Under the pieces are notes generated by a model. The model did not search any database, was not told where the DNA came from, and saw only the letters and a program-made list of their open reading frames with translations. A stretch of 16,803 nucleotides of DNA from an uncultured Dyadobacter sp. (lineage in GTDB: Bacteria > Bacteroidota > Bacteroidia > Cytophagales > Spirosomataceae). Where the stretch lies: positions 1-16,803 of the forward strand of contig CAMLNK010000007.1 of NCBI GenBank assembly GCA_946481035.1. The letters run 5' to 3'. This document shows positions 1 through 6,658 of the stretch, in pieces; position 1 is the first letter of the stretch; every line of letters starts with the position of its first letter. The position numbers and the translations under genes are program-made.

Positions 1-638
1 CTCATCAGCCACATGATCATGTGCGCCGATTCGGGCATGACAGATATAAAATCCCAGAATGTGTCGTGGGCGGAAGCAGCCTGCGGGATCTCATTGTCGG
101 GTTCGGGTTTCACGGCGTGTACCAGATCGGGAAACTTGATGGCATCCTGGATAAAGAACACAGGCATATTGTTCCCGACGAGGTCGAAATTGCCTTCCTG
201 TGTATAAAACTTGACGGCGAAGCCCCGCACGTCGCGGGCGAGGTCGGTTGAGCCCCTCGACCCCGCAACGGTTGAAAACCGGACAAAAACCGGCGTTTCA
301 ATGGAGGCATCGCTGAGAAATTGCGCTTTCGTATATTGTGTGAGCGGCTCATAGAGTTTGAAAACCCCGTGTGCGCCCGAGCCGCGTGCATGCACGACAC
401 GCTCGGGTATCCGCTCATGATCGAAATGCGTTATTTTTTCGCGGAGAATAAAATCTTCGAGCAGGGACGCACCCCGGTCGCCTGCTTTAAGGGAATTCTG
501 GTCGTCGTTGACTTTGACGCCGGTATTGGTATTCATCAGTTCGCCCGTGGAGTCCTCCATATGCGGAGCCAGGCTTCTGATTTTGTCGTTTTCCGGCTGG
601 TCAACTTCCGGATTTTGTTGCGCTTTTCTTTTGGCCAT
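1..638 (-). CDS. katE: Catalase, clade 2 (KatE/HPII type), N-terminal part; runs off the left edge
   Basis: Haem catalase that dismutates hydrogen peroxide to water and oxygen. Only the first 212 residues are in the window. The ~80-residue N-terminal extension before the catalytic core (with [20 protein letters not shown] at 59-78) is typical of large-subunit clade 2 catalases. The core follows: catalytic His83 in [26 protein letters not shown] at 118-130, [16 protein letters not shown] at 135-150, and the distal Asn in [15 protein letters not shown] (Asn156 or 157). Clade 2 enzymes are usually about 700 residues, so roughly 490 should lie beyond the edge. The start at 638 is the only methionine that gives the full extension, and the leader before it is A/T-rich with no Shine-Dalgarno. 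It begins 17 bases after the DUF892 gene stop, so the two are probably co-transcribed as an oxidative-stress unit. No damage is visible in the part present. Confidence 0.96.
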   Translation of the reverse strand, partial: MAKRKAQQNPEVDQPENDKIRSLAPHMEDSTGELMNTNTGVKVNDDQNSLKAGDRGASLLEDFILREKITHFDHERIPERVVHARGSGAHGVFKLYEPLTQYTKAQFLSDASIETPVFVRFSTVAGSRGSTDLARDVRGFAVKFYTQEGNFDLVGNNMPVFFIQDAIKFPDLVHAVKPEPDNEIPQAASAHDTFWDFISVMPESAHMIMWLM

Positions 639-655
639 AGTTGTTGATGGTTAAA

Positions 656-1207
656 TTAAGCCTCCTGCGAAGCCTGGTATGCAATGTCGTTTTCCGCGAT
701 TGAGGCCAGCAGTTCGTCGCTTGCCTGTTCTTCGGCGAGTGTTTCTGCCAGAATATCAGCCACTTGTTCCAGTCCGAGGGTGGTTGCAAGCTGTATCAGG
801 CCCATGTAGGAAGCAATCTCATAATGCTCGACTTTCTGAGAGGACAGGATAATGCCTACATCACGCGTGGCAGTACCGGCGTCGGTACTCTCGATCACGC
901 CTTCCCCTTCTTTGGTGAGCCCTTCCATCGCGTCGCATTTCTTGGCAGTATTTTTCTGTTCCAAAAGCCCGAAAACCTGTTCGAGGCGCGACACATGTTC
1001 TACGGTTTGGGCAAGGTGCTGTTCAATCGCCGTTACCAGTTGTTTCGAGCTGGCCGCCTGGCTCATTTTGGGCAATGTCTTCACCAGGTGGTTTTCTGCC
1101 CAGTAAATGTCGCGGAGGCAATCCAGAAAGAGTTCATACAGGGCCGGTTCGGCGGTAGTTGAGGTTTTTGTTTTGAATTTAGGTTCTGAGTTTGTTTCCT
1201 TTTTCAT
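656..1207 (-). CDS. DUF892 / YciE-YciF-like ferritin-like stress protein
   Basis: 183-residue all-helical protein of the DUF892 (YciE/YciF) ferritin-like family. Members fold as a four-helix bundle with a di-iron or similar metal site and are commonly induced by osmotic, desiccation or oxidative stress; their exact biochemical role is unsettled. After a ~20-residue polar lead come the family signature LYELFLDCLRDIYWAENHLV (23-42, Glu38), helix 2 with EQHLAQTVEHVSRLEQVF (62-79, Glu70 and His71), helix 3 with KVEHYEIASY (125-134, Glu127, His128, Glu130) and helix 4 with ETLAEEQASDELL (155-167, Glu159 and Glu160). These acidic and histidine residues are the likely metal ligands. Length is normal for the family. 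It lies just upstream of the catalase in the same orientation. The pairing fits joint control of iron and peroxide, which is an inference from context. Confidence 0.9.
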   Translation of the reverse strand: MKKETNSEPKFKTKTSTTAEPALYELFLDCLRDIYWAENHLVKTLPKMSQAASSKQLVTAIEQHLAQTVEHVSRLEQVFGLLEQKNTAKKCDAMEGLTKEGEGVIESTDAGTATRDVGIILSSQKVEHYEIASYMGLIQLATTLGLEQVADILAETLAEEQASDELLASIAENDIAYQASQEA

Positions 1208-1298
1208 AGTTGCATGGTTTAAAAAACGGTTGCATCAAGCAAAACATGTTCCAGCGCTTTTTGTGCCTGGTATGCAAGTTGCTAACGCACCGGTCTAG

Positions 1299-1322
1299 GA
1301 GGCCGGCGTTGTTGCCGACCTC
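1299..1322 (-). promoter_or_regulatory. Stem-loop in the leader region of the DUF892 gene
   Basis: Arms 1299-1307 and 1314-1322 pair over nine positions around a six-base loop. Read on the minus strand, every pair is Watson-Crick except one G-U. Read on the plus strand that position is a C/A mismatch, so the structure favours minus-strand RNA. It lies about 90 bases before the DUF892 start and has no T-run, so it is not a typical terminator. A 5' leader element or a binding site is possible. Confidence 0.3.
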
Positions 1323-1348
1323 TGTTCAACTACCACCACGATGATGCG

Positions 1349-1786
1349 ATGTTATACGACATGAAAACCTTGGTCTTTTCAACAAAAGTTGTACTGGACG
1401 GCGTCCCGGCAGGTTTTTCGGGGCGATTTAAAATGCTTCACCTCGAATCCGGCCAACTCTTTGTGTACCGGGTCCATATTACCAAACAGAAATACGCGGG
1501 TACGCATGTCCCGGGAATGGGAAGTCCGGAGGAGGATATTGCCTGGTGGCAACGGATGTTCCATGCGCTGGTTTCGTTCATCGAACGGTATAACCGGGAA
1601 TATGGTTACCTGCCTTCGGACAAGAATATTTACCAGGATAGCCGCTTCTACACCGGCGAGGGATTGTTCGGGAATAAGGTAGGTTTTGCGGTCGACGAGG
1701 CCTTGCAGCGCGACCTGGCCGACCGCGAGGTTGTGTTACCGGATTTCGCAGATCAGGCGCCGGCAATCGAAGGAATGCAGGAATAA
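1349..1786 (+). CDS. Conserved-looking hypothetical protein, 145 aa
   Basis: I do not recognise the family. The protein is soluble, with no signal peptide or membrane segment. The N-terminal half (about 5-50) alternates like beta-strands (TLVFSTKVVLDGVPAGFSG, then MLHLESGQLFVYRVHITKQ). The middle holds an aromatic amphipathic helix (AWWQRMFHALVSFIERYNRE, 65-84), followed by a tyrosine- and glycine-rich stretch (YGYLPSDKNIYQDSRFYTG) and an acidic C-terminus. Codon use resembles the neighbours and no better frame competes over most of its length, so a real gene is likely. The start could be Met1 or Met5 (1361); neither has a clear ribosome-binding site. It stands alone, divergent from the DUF892-catalase unit, within a stress-flavoured neighbourhood. 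Confidence 0.65.
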   Translation: MLYDMKTLVFSTKVVLDGVPAGFSGRFKMLHLESGQLFVYRVHITKQKYAGTHVPGMGSPEEDIAWWQRMFHALVSFIERYNREYGYLPSDKNIYQDSRFYTGEGLFGNKVGFAVDEALQRDLADREVVLPDFADQAPAIEGMQE

Positions 1787-2079
1787 CTGGGCAGATATGC
1801 TGGCATGATTTTGTACCAAACGGGCTGATTTTAAGCACTCATTTTTAATCTTAGTGAATATGAAAGCTCTTTCCTGTTGATCACTTGCACAGCACTATCA
1901 GCGCTGCCCGCATTTTCGGACCATTTTGCCAGCGAGAGACAATTTGTTACGGAATCGCCCGACCAGGCATTAACGATGGCTCCCCACGCAGGGAATTGAT
2001 TTGCAAATCCCTGTCTCAGAAATTGTTGCACAGTGCCACTTCCGGTACTGTGGATTTTTTTGTACAGACGTGAAAACAC
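1787..2079 (+). other. Structured non-coding stretch ahead of the phosphoribosyltransferase gene
   Basis: A 293-base gap with no convincing coding frame; the short open frames on both strands have poor composition and recognisable nothing. It holds an imperfect hairpin at 1989-2013 (six-base arms around a 12-base perfect palindrome at 1998-2009) and a terminator-like hairpin at 2029-2061. I found no clear Bacteroidota promoter (TTTG then TAnnTTTG). It may be the 3' end of the upstream transcript, a regulatory leader, or a small RNA. Confidence 0.4.
2029..2061 (+). terminator. Intrinsic terminator or attenuator-like hairpin
   Basis: Arms 2029-2037 and 2044-2052 form nine consecutive pairs (one G-U) around the six-base loop 2038-2043. 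A run of seven T follows at 2055-2061, only two bases past the stem. It reads on the plus strand. It could end the 1349-1786 transcript, but it sits 243 bases past that stop and only 18 bases before the next start codon, so control of the phosphoribosyltransferase gene or the end of a small RNA are alternatives. Confidence 0.6.
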
Positions 2080-2766
2080 ATGAACCGAAGCAACGATATC
2101 GTTTTCGCCGACCGGAAAGATGCGGGAGAGCAGCTGGGTCGTTTTCTGACAAGACGTTACAAACACGCCGATCCGCTCGTGATGGGCATTGCCCGGGGAG
2201 GGGTGGAGGTGGCATATCATGTCGCCAAATGCCTCGAAACCGACCTTTCCATGGTTATTTCGCGGAAGCTACCTGTACCCGGCTATCCCGAAGTAGGTTT
2301 CGGTGCTATCGCGGAAGACCTATCGGTGTACGTGGCCCCGCGGTACAAAAAGTCGCTCGAACCGGAAACGATCGGCGGGATCATCGACGAGCAAACCGAC
2401 GAGGTAAACCGCCGGATCAGAATGTACAAACAAGAGCAACCGCTACCCGACATGCGCGGGCGGACCGTCATCATCGTGGACGACGGCATTGCTACGGGCG
2501 TGACGCTCGTACCTGTGCTGCGCCTGTGCCGTAAAAGGGGCGCCGCACGGGTCATAGTGGCCGTTCCTGTTGCCGGTAACAACTACGACATTCATCTGAA
2601 CGACGCCGACGCACTCGAAATACTGGTAATGCCCGAATGGTTTTACGCGGTAGGGCAGGTGTATGCTTCCTTCCGCGATCTTACCGACGACGAATTGCAA
2701 GCCATTGTCCGCAAGGGCTCCTACCTGCGGTCGGGCTGGGAGCATGTGCGCAGTTTACATAACTAG
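2080..2766 (+). CDS. Phosphoribosyltransferase-family protein (type I PRTase fold)
   Basis: 228-residue protein of the stand-alone phosphoribosyltransferase family often found beside stress and dienelactone-hydrolase-type genes in bacteria. The substrate is not known. The fold is shown by an early GIARGGVEVAYHVAK (36-50) and by the PRPP-binding loop VIIVDDGIATGVT (130-142), with the two acidic residues (Asp134 and Asp135) and the small-residue loop that hold the ribose-phosphate. An insertion at 60-120 with KLPVPGYPEVGFGAIAED is characteristic of this subfamily. The C-terminus ends in a basic and aromatic segment. The start at 2080 is the first in-frame ATG after the terminator-like hairpin. 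Its stop overlaps, in the sequence CTAG, the stop of the convergent response-regulator gene. A general purine or pyrimidine salvage enzyme is less likely because the length and insertion differ. Confidence 0.88.
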   Translation: MNRSNDIVFADRKDAGEQLGRFLTRRYKHADPLVMGIARGGVEVAYHVAKCLETDLSMVISRKLPVPGYPEVGFGAIAEDLSVYVAPRYKKSLEPETIGGIIDEQTDEVNRRIRMYKQEQPLPDMRGRTVIIVDDGIATGVTLVPVLRLCRKRGAARVIVAVPVAGNNYDIHLNDADALEILVMPEWFYAVGQVYASFRDLTDDELQAIVRKGSYLRSGWEHVRSLHN

Positions 2767-3233
2767 TGCAGGATTTGGCGGTGAATATCCTTCATGGCCA
2801 ATCGGTTATAGTCGATCCAGTAGCGGCACATGGCTTCCAGGAGGCCATGCAACTCTTCAAATTCCATAGGTTTGATAAAAAAGGAGTTGGCTCCCGCCTG
2901 ATAACAGCGGTTAATGTCCTCTTGCCCGGCTGCGCCGCTCAGAATTGCGATGGGGATAGTTTTCCATTCTGTTTCGGTGTTGGCGGGTGTCTGACGGATC
3001 AATTTCAGCAGTTCCAAACCACTGATGGCAGGCAGTTGCAGATCGATGATGATCAGCGCTGGCCGCCGTCCCTTGAACTGCTCGGCCGATTGCAGCACCA
3101 TATATTGGTAAAGCTCTTGCCCGCCCTGGAAAAACCGGACGTGGTAATCGGGCAGGAATTTGGTAAAAATGTTCCTTACGAGCTGGCGAAAGTCGCTTGA
3201 ATCCTCGACAAGGTAGATTTCTTTTTTGCTCAT
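2763..3233 (-). CDS. Single-domain response regulator (Rcp1-like receiver)
   Basis: 156-residue receiver domain with no output domain. The acidic pair Glu10 and Asp11 lies in IYLVEDSSD, the phospho-acceptor Asp64 in ALIIIDLQLP, the switch Ser99 in IAILSG and the conserved Lys121 in FFIKPMEF. All active-site residues are present, so it should be phosphorylatable. Such stand-alone receivers, related to cyanobacterial Rcp1, are common in Bacteroidota and act as phosphorelay shuttles or protein-interaction switches. The start at 3233 puts the first beta-strand at residue 4, as expected. A longer frame to 3335 would overlap the kinase gene and adds no domain. It is the last gene of the 4856-2763 operon, 58 bases after the kinase-like gene, so it is a natural partner of that protein and of the double receiver. 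Confidence 0.93.
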   Translation of the reverse strand: MSKKEIYLVEDSSDFRQLVRNIFTKFLPDYHVRFFQGGQELYQYMVLQSAEQFKGRRPALIIIDLQLPAISGLELLKLIRQTPANTETEWKTIPIAILSGAAGQEDINRCYQAGANSFFIKPMEFEELHGLLEAMCRYWIDYNRLAMKDIHRQILH

Positions 3234-3291
3234 GGATGTATTCTTCAAACAGTGTGGTGTATTTAAATGGCAAAATGCGTTCCAGGGCCTC

Positions 3292-3990
3292 TCAGTGTGG
3301 AAATTGGAAAGAAACCCTTCGAAGACCGTCGGCACCCGACTTGCCTCCGCTGATCACGCCGCCCAGCAACGACACGAGCCGTCGCACGACGAGCAGGCTG
3401 ATATGCCGCCCTATTCCGGAATCATACGGTTCGTTTTCGGGCATGAACAGCCATTCCGGCAATGCTTCTCCATGATAAGCGACATTTAGGGTCCAGATCG
3501 TGGCGCGTTTTTCCCAGCCCATTTCGATCCGCTGCACGCGCATGACGCACGTGAGGTGGAAAACGATATTTTTCAGTATCCGCTGGATTTTTTCCTCATC
3601 ACTGTCTACCAGCGTTTCGCTGTCCCCGCTCAACACAACCGCAGCCTTGCGCCTTTGGAGCATTTGCAGCGCTTTTTTTCGAACATATTCCAATGCAGCC
3701 GCCGGTCTGAATGGGGTAGGCTCAGCACGCACATTGCCGGTTTCCATGGCGCAATAATCTTCCAGATCGGTAAATAGCTGCGTCGCATATTCGGTGTTGT
3801 TGTGCAGGCGGGCGAACAGGTCGTCCCGCTCGGCTTCGTCGGCCGCCAACGGCAGCAGCGAATGCAAGCCGGAAATGACACCGAAGGTGCTACGCAGCTC
3901 GTGGCTAACGTGTTGTATTAGTGCTAAATAGTTGCGTTGCGTTGCCAGGCTTTCCATAGTGTCCGGGGCCGGCGGAAAGATGTCGCTCAT
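3292..3990 (-). CDS. Histidine-kinase-like protein with degenerate ATP-binding domain
   Basis: 232-residue soluble protein with a dimerisation/phospho-acceptor domain and a CA-like domain but no sensor or membrane segment. The H-box is intact (LIQHVSHELRSTFGVISG, His30, Glu31). The CA region keeps the overall order: an N-box-like segment (EEKIQRILKNIVFHLT, 132-147), a G1-like segment (LNVAYHGEALP, 168-178) and a G2-like segment (DSGIGRHISLLVVRRLV, 190-206). However, the Mg-binding Asn of the usual NA pair is His145, and the adenine-contacting Asp of the DxGxG motif is Tyr172. Autokinase activity is therefore doubtful. It may receive phosphate through His30 like a phosphotransfer protein, act as a phosphatase, or serve as a scaffold. 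Its start overlaps the stop of the double-receiver gene by ATGA, indicating translational coupling. Confidence 0.88.
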   Translation of the reverse strand: MSDIFPPAPDTMESLATQRNYLALIQHVSHELRSTFGVISGLHSLLPLAADEAERDDLFARLHNNTEYATQLFTDLEDYCAMETGNVRAEPTPFRPAAALEYVRKKALQMLQRRKAAVVLSGDSETLVDSDEEKIQRILKNIVFHLTCVMRVQRIEMGWEKRATIWTLNVAYHGEALPEWLFMPENEPYDSGIGRHISLLVVRRLVSLLGGVISGGKSGADGLRRVSFQFPH

Positions 3991-4856
3991 CGTCGGTCAG
4001 GGGTAGATACGGTGTCCCACCAGAAATTACGCAGGTTTTTGAAATCGTTCTTCCACAGTGATGCGTTTTTGCCTTTGGTCATATACGCATTGGCATTACG
4101 TTGGTAGCTGGCATGGATGTCTTCGGGTTTGTCGGAATAAGAGAACACAATGACAGGTACCGAGCGGCAGTTTTTGCTTATCAAAAGCTGATGGATGTTG
4201 ATCAGCAAATCCAGCCCGTCCTGCCGCCCCGGCAGGTACAGATCCATGAGTATCAGGTATGGTGCGGGTTGTATGCTGTCCCAGGCACGCCCGAGCTGCT
4301 CGTTGACGTCCGCCGCATTGGTAAATTCAGTGACCCGGACACCGGGCATACAATCCTGCAAAGCATTCCGGATAAAAAACAGGTGATCCTCATTATCCTC
4401 GATCACGATCACACTTCCCCTTTCGCGGCCCGCGGATGCAGGCGCTTCATCGCTCACATGGCTGGCATTCAGGAAGCAGGCATCTACGGCCTTGGCCAGC
4501 TTCACGAAATCCGCTTCGTGCACCGGTTTTTCAAGAAATGCATTGACCCCGCGCTCATAGGCATCACGTACAAGCGCACGGTTTGAGGTAGTCGAGAGCA
4601 TTACCACCGGAATGTGTCGGGAAGTGTCGTTCAGTTTCAGAATGCCGAGTGTTTCCAGACCACTCATCCGGGGCATATTCATATCCATGATGATCATCGT
4701 CGGATCATCAGAAATGCCTTGATTATTAATTAGTTTGATAAGATCGTCTCCTGAGTTCAGTTCGATGATCCGCACGGGGCTGATGACCTGCTCGACTGCA
4801 AACCGGATCAGCATGCGGTCGTCTTCGTCGTCATCGGCAAGGTAAATAGTCTTCAT
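3987..4856 (-). CDS. Tandem double-receiver response regulator
   Basis: 289-residue protein made of two CheY-like receiver domains joined by a ~25-residue linker, with no DNA-binding or enzymatic output. Receiver 1 (about 1-128) has Asp8-Asp10 in IYLADDDEDD, phospho-acceptor Asp58 in MIIMDMNMPRMSG, Thr89 in VMLSTTS and Lys110 in AFLEKPV. Receiver 2 (about 148-285) has Glu153 and Asp154 in VIVIEDNEDH, Asp205 in LILMDLYLPG, Ser239 in VIVFSYSDKP and Lys261. Both sites look functional. The start at 4856 places the first strand immediately at the N-terminus; a frame open to 4931 would add 25 residues but runs through the AT-rich promoter-like stretch. It is the first gene of a three-gene minus-strand operon and overlaps the kinase-like gene by ATGA. 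It probably passes or buffers phosphate within that set. Confidence 0.92.
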   Translation of the reverse strand: MKTIYLADDDEDDRMLIRFAVEQVISPVRIIELNSGDDLIKLINNQGISDDPTMIIMDMNMPRMSGLETLGILKLNDTSRHIPVVMLSTTSNRALVRDAYERGVNAFLEKPVHEADFVKLAKAVDACFLNASHVSDEAPASAGRERGSVIVIEDNEDHLFFIRNALQDCMPGVRVTEFTNAADVNEQLGRAWDSIQPAPYLILMDLYLPGRQDGLDLLINIHQLLISKNCRSVPVIVFSYSDKPEDIHASYQRNANAYMTKGKNASLWKNDFKNLRNFWWDTVSTPDRR

Positions 4857-4873
4857 GCGGGGCGTTACAGCTA

Positions 4874-4905
4874 AAAGAATATCATTTATTAAAAAAATAA
4901 ACAAA
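4874..4905 (-). promoter_or_regulatory. Possible Bacteroidota-type promoter for the receiver/kinase operon
   Basis: On the minus strand a TTTG (4902-4905) is followed 20 bases later by TATTCTTT (4874-4881), 18 bases before the ATG at 4856. Spacing fits the Bacteroidota -33 TTTG / -7 TAnnTTTG pattern, but the -7 element is an imperfect match. The surrounding AT-rich stretch stands out from the GC-rich genes. Confidence 0.3.
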
Positions 4906-4907
4906 TC

Positions 4908-4929
4908 GTGCCAGGGAGGCTGATGGCAC
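4908..4929. repeat. Inverted repeat between divergent genes
   Basis: GTGCCA (4908-4913) and TGGCAC (4924-4929) form six-base arms ten bases apart. They lie between the divergent receiver operon and hydrolase gene, next to the candidate promoter. The site is a plausible operator. Read on the plus strand it is followed by AATTTTT, so a weak terminator for read-through is an alternative. Six-base arms can also occur by chance. Confidence 0.3.
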
Positions 4930-4971
4930 AATTTTTACCGCCAGCTGGGCAAAAATCAAAATGAACGAGGG

Positions 4972-5703
4972 ATGAAAACGGAAAATAACGAATCAAAGTC
5001 TTTCTTCCAGGTAGCGGAAGGAATTTGGGGAATAAAGGATGTGATGGTCAATGTATACCTTATTGCCAATCCGGATAAATCATGGGTGCTTGTCGATGCG
5101 GGTTTGAAGAGCGCATTCAGCAAAATCAAAACTGCTGCCGCCGAGCTTTTTGGCGAGGGCATTCCGCCCGTTGCGGTGATCCTGACCCACGGGCATTTTG
5201 ATCACGTCGGTTCACTGGATGCGATTCTCCGCGAATGGCAGGTGCCGGTATACTCCCATTTTCTGGAAACGCCTTACCTGACGGGCAAATCGGATTATCC
5301 TCCGGCCGATTCGAGCGTGGGAGGTGGCCTGCTGTCGTTGGTGTCGGGGTTGTATCCCAATGACCCGATCGACCTGATCGACGCCGTCAAATCGCTGCCG
5401 CTCGACGGTCACATTCCTTTCCTGCCCGAGTGGCGGTACATACACACACCCGGCCACGCACCCGGGCATATCAGCCTGTGGCGCGAAAAGGACCGCGTCC
5501 TGATCGCCGGAGATGCGTTCGTCACCACCAGGCAGGAGTCGGTGTTCAGCGTGCTTACCCAGCGCAAAGTGGTTTCCGGGCCGCCCAAATATTTCACCTG
5601 CGACTGGTACCAGGCCGATAAATCGGTGAATGCGCTCGCCGACCTCTCTCCGGAGGTTGTGGCGACGGGCCATGGCAAACCTATGTCGGGTAGGGGAATG
5701 TGA
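4972..5703 (+). CDS. Metallo-beta-lactamase-fold hydrolase, cut short by an in-frame TGA
   Basis: Zinc-dependent hydrolase of the MBL superfamily, in the subgroup resembling glyoxalase II and stand-alone MBL-fold proteins; the substrate is unknown. The metal-binding motif is LTHGHFDHVG (71-80: His73, His75, Asp77, His78). Further ligands are His162 in TPGHAPGH, Asp181 in LIAGDAF and His234 in TGHGKPMSG. All catalytic residues are present, so the 243-residue product may still be active. However, the frame closes at TGA 5701-5703 right after GHGKPMSGRGM. It then continues for 79 further codons (5704-5940) with sequence typical of the normal C-terminus of this family. At that position homologues, as I recall them, carry Arg or Lys, so a CGA-to-TGA change is the simplest explanation. 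It is divergent from the receiver operon. Read-through, a real truncation or a sequencing error are all possible. Confidence 0.85.
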   Translation: MKTENNESKSFFQVAEGIWGIKDVMVNVYLIANPDKSWVLVDAGLKSAFSKIKTAAAELFGEGIPPVAVILTHGHFDHVGSLDAILREWQVPVYSHFLETPYLTGKSDYPPADSSVGGGLLSLVSGLYPNDPIDLIDAVKSLPLDGHIPFLPEWRYIHTPGHAPGHISLWREKDRVLIAGDAFVTTRQESVFSVLTQRKVVSGPPKYFTCDWYQADKSVNALADLSPEVVATGHGKPMSGRGM

Positions 5704-5943
5704 CAGCAGCTGATGGACCTGGCCCTTAACTTCTCCGACAGGGCCGTACCGCGCTATGGCCGGTATGTAGCCGAACCTGCGGTGACCAACCGCGACGGCG
5801 TGGTGTCCCTGCCTGAGGTGCCGGCGAGGCCGGGGGCGGTTTGGGCATTGGTAAGCAGTGTGGCTGTGATCGCATTGGGATGTGTGTATTTTTCGCGGCA
5901 GCGTTCGCGAAAACAACTACTCACGATCCCCAGTTTTTCGTAG
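5704..5943 (+). pseudogene. Detached C-terminal tail of the MBL-fold hydrolase, with a membrane segment
   Basis: This stretch is in the same frame as the hydrolase gene and is separated from it only by the TGA at 5701-5703. It begins QQLMDLALNFSDRAVPRYGR and continues through a proline-rich LPEVPARPGAV to a hydrophobic helix (VWALVSSVAVIALGCVYF) and a basic end (SRQRSRK), closing at TAG 5941-5943. The first part reads as the usual tail of MBL-fold hydrolases of this subgroup. The end looks like a C-terminal membrane anchor with positive residues inside. Without the TGA the full protein would be 323 residues. An internal ATG at 5713 exists, but independent translation seems unlikely. Confidence 0.7.
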
Positions 5944-6045
5944 GCCTTTCCCAGGTATTTCGTATGTAGCCTTCCATAGCCCCTGCTATCGGGTGAAGTC
6001 CTGATAATGGTACAGTTTTTACTTCAATGCGCACATTTCAACGGT

Positions 6046-6073
6046 AAAAAAGCACGGGGTTTGAACCCGTGCT
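6046..6073 (-). terminator. Terminator-like hairpin reading on the minus strand, in a plus-strand leader
   Basis: Arms GCACGGG (6052-6058) and CCCGTGC (6066-6072) pair perfectly, extended by A6051-T6073, around a seven-base loop. On the minus strand the stem is followed directly by six T (6051-6046), as in an intrinsic terminator. No annotated minus-strand gene needs ending here. On the plus strand it lies 16 bases before the start at 6089, where it would be a leader stem-loop. Confidence 0.45.
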
Positions 6074-6088
6074 GCAAAACGAAGTGCT

Positions 6089-6559
6089 ATGAGCGAAGTA
6101 AGGAACATGGTGAAGTGTATGGCCAGAATCTGGCGGATGTACAAGAGGCAGGAGTCGCTGTTCCGGTCGGCGATGGGGCTCGATATGTCCAGCCGGTTGA
6201 GGCGCATTTGCAGCAATGGCTACATGATGTCGCTGTTGTTCAAGAAGGACGTCGGAAGTATGTATGAATCGGTCAAAAGTAACCTCGATGACGGTGAGCT
6301 GTCGAGCATTACACGGAGCGTCGATGAATTTGACGGGCAGACGGTGGACCGGTACGAGCTATTGTTGGAAATCGCTTCGCACCAGCAGGTGATCCTGCAA
6401 GAATACCAGGCGCTTTTGCCTCATCTCGACCATGACAGCGACGCCGCACGTGCTTGCAGCGAGCATATCGATAAACTTTCGATTCTGGAAAGTTCGCTTG
6501 TCAAGGAGGTCAACAGTCTCCCCGACGAGCGGAAAGAGGATTTTTCATACGTTGCGTGA
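6089..6559 (+). CDS. Hypothetical helical protein, 156 aa
   Basis: I do not recognise a family with certainty. The sequence is nearly all predicted helix with heptad-like hydrophobic spacing and four main segments. These fall at about 1-40 (basic, MVKCMARIWRMYKRQESLF), 41-75 (MMSLLFKKDVGSMYESVKS), 80-110 (DEFDGQTVDRYELLLEIASH) and 115-150 (ACSEHIDKLSILESSLVKEV). That suggests a four-helix bundle. Acidic and histidine residues in the second half (EIASHQQVILQEYQ, HLDHDSD) could bind metal, and the size recalls the DUF2383/PA2169-type or ferritin-like small stress proteins, but I cannot confirm a match. No signal peptide is evident. It is preceded by a strong hairpin and followed by a bidirectional terminator, so it is probably a single-gene unit. 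Confidence 0.7.
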   Translation: MSEVRNMVKCMARIWRMYKRQESLFRSAMGLDMSSRLRRICSNGYMMSLLFKKDVGSMYESVKSNLDDGELSSITRSVDEFDGQTVDRYELLLEIASHQQVILQEYQALLPHLDHDSDAARACSEHIDKLSILESSLVKEVNSLPDERKEDFSYVA

Positions 6560-6605
6560 AATTTCAAAATCTGTTAAAACCGTATGGATACACTTTGCTA
6601 AAAAG

Positions 6606-6634
6606 AAACCGGGGCCACGCAAGCGCCCCGGTTT
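6606..6634. terminator. Bidirectional intrinsic terminator
   Basis: Ten-base perfect arms (6606-6615 and 6625-6634) around a nine-base loop. A-rich sequence lies on the left and TTTTT (6632-6636) on the right. It sits between the convergent genes ending at 6559 and 6659 and can serve both strands. Confidence 0.85.
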
Positions 6635-6658
6635 TTGCATTATTGGGCTTACTCCCGG

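Noticed and set aside
1831..2220. 129-codon minus-strand open frame crossing the 1787-2079 gap
   Set aside because: Half of it is antisense to the phosphoribosyltransferase gene, and the rest has no recognisable motif and spans the terminator-like hairpin.
2001..2534. 177-codon plus-strand frame overlapping the phosphoribosyltransferase
   Set aside because: Its product is highly Arg-rich, as expected for a shifted frame of a GC-rich gene, and the overlapping frame carries the PRPP motif.
3234..3335. Upstream extension of the single-domain receiver
   Set aside because: It would overlap the kinase-like gene and places 34 unrelated residues before the first strand.
5212..5916. 234-codon minus-strand open frame over the MBL gene
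   Set aside because: It is antisense to the hydrolase and its tail and has low-complexity His/Arg/Gly composition with no motif.
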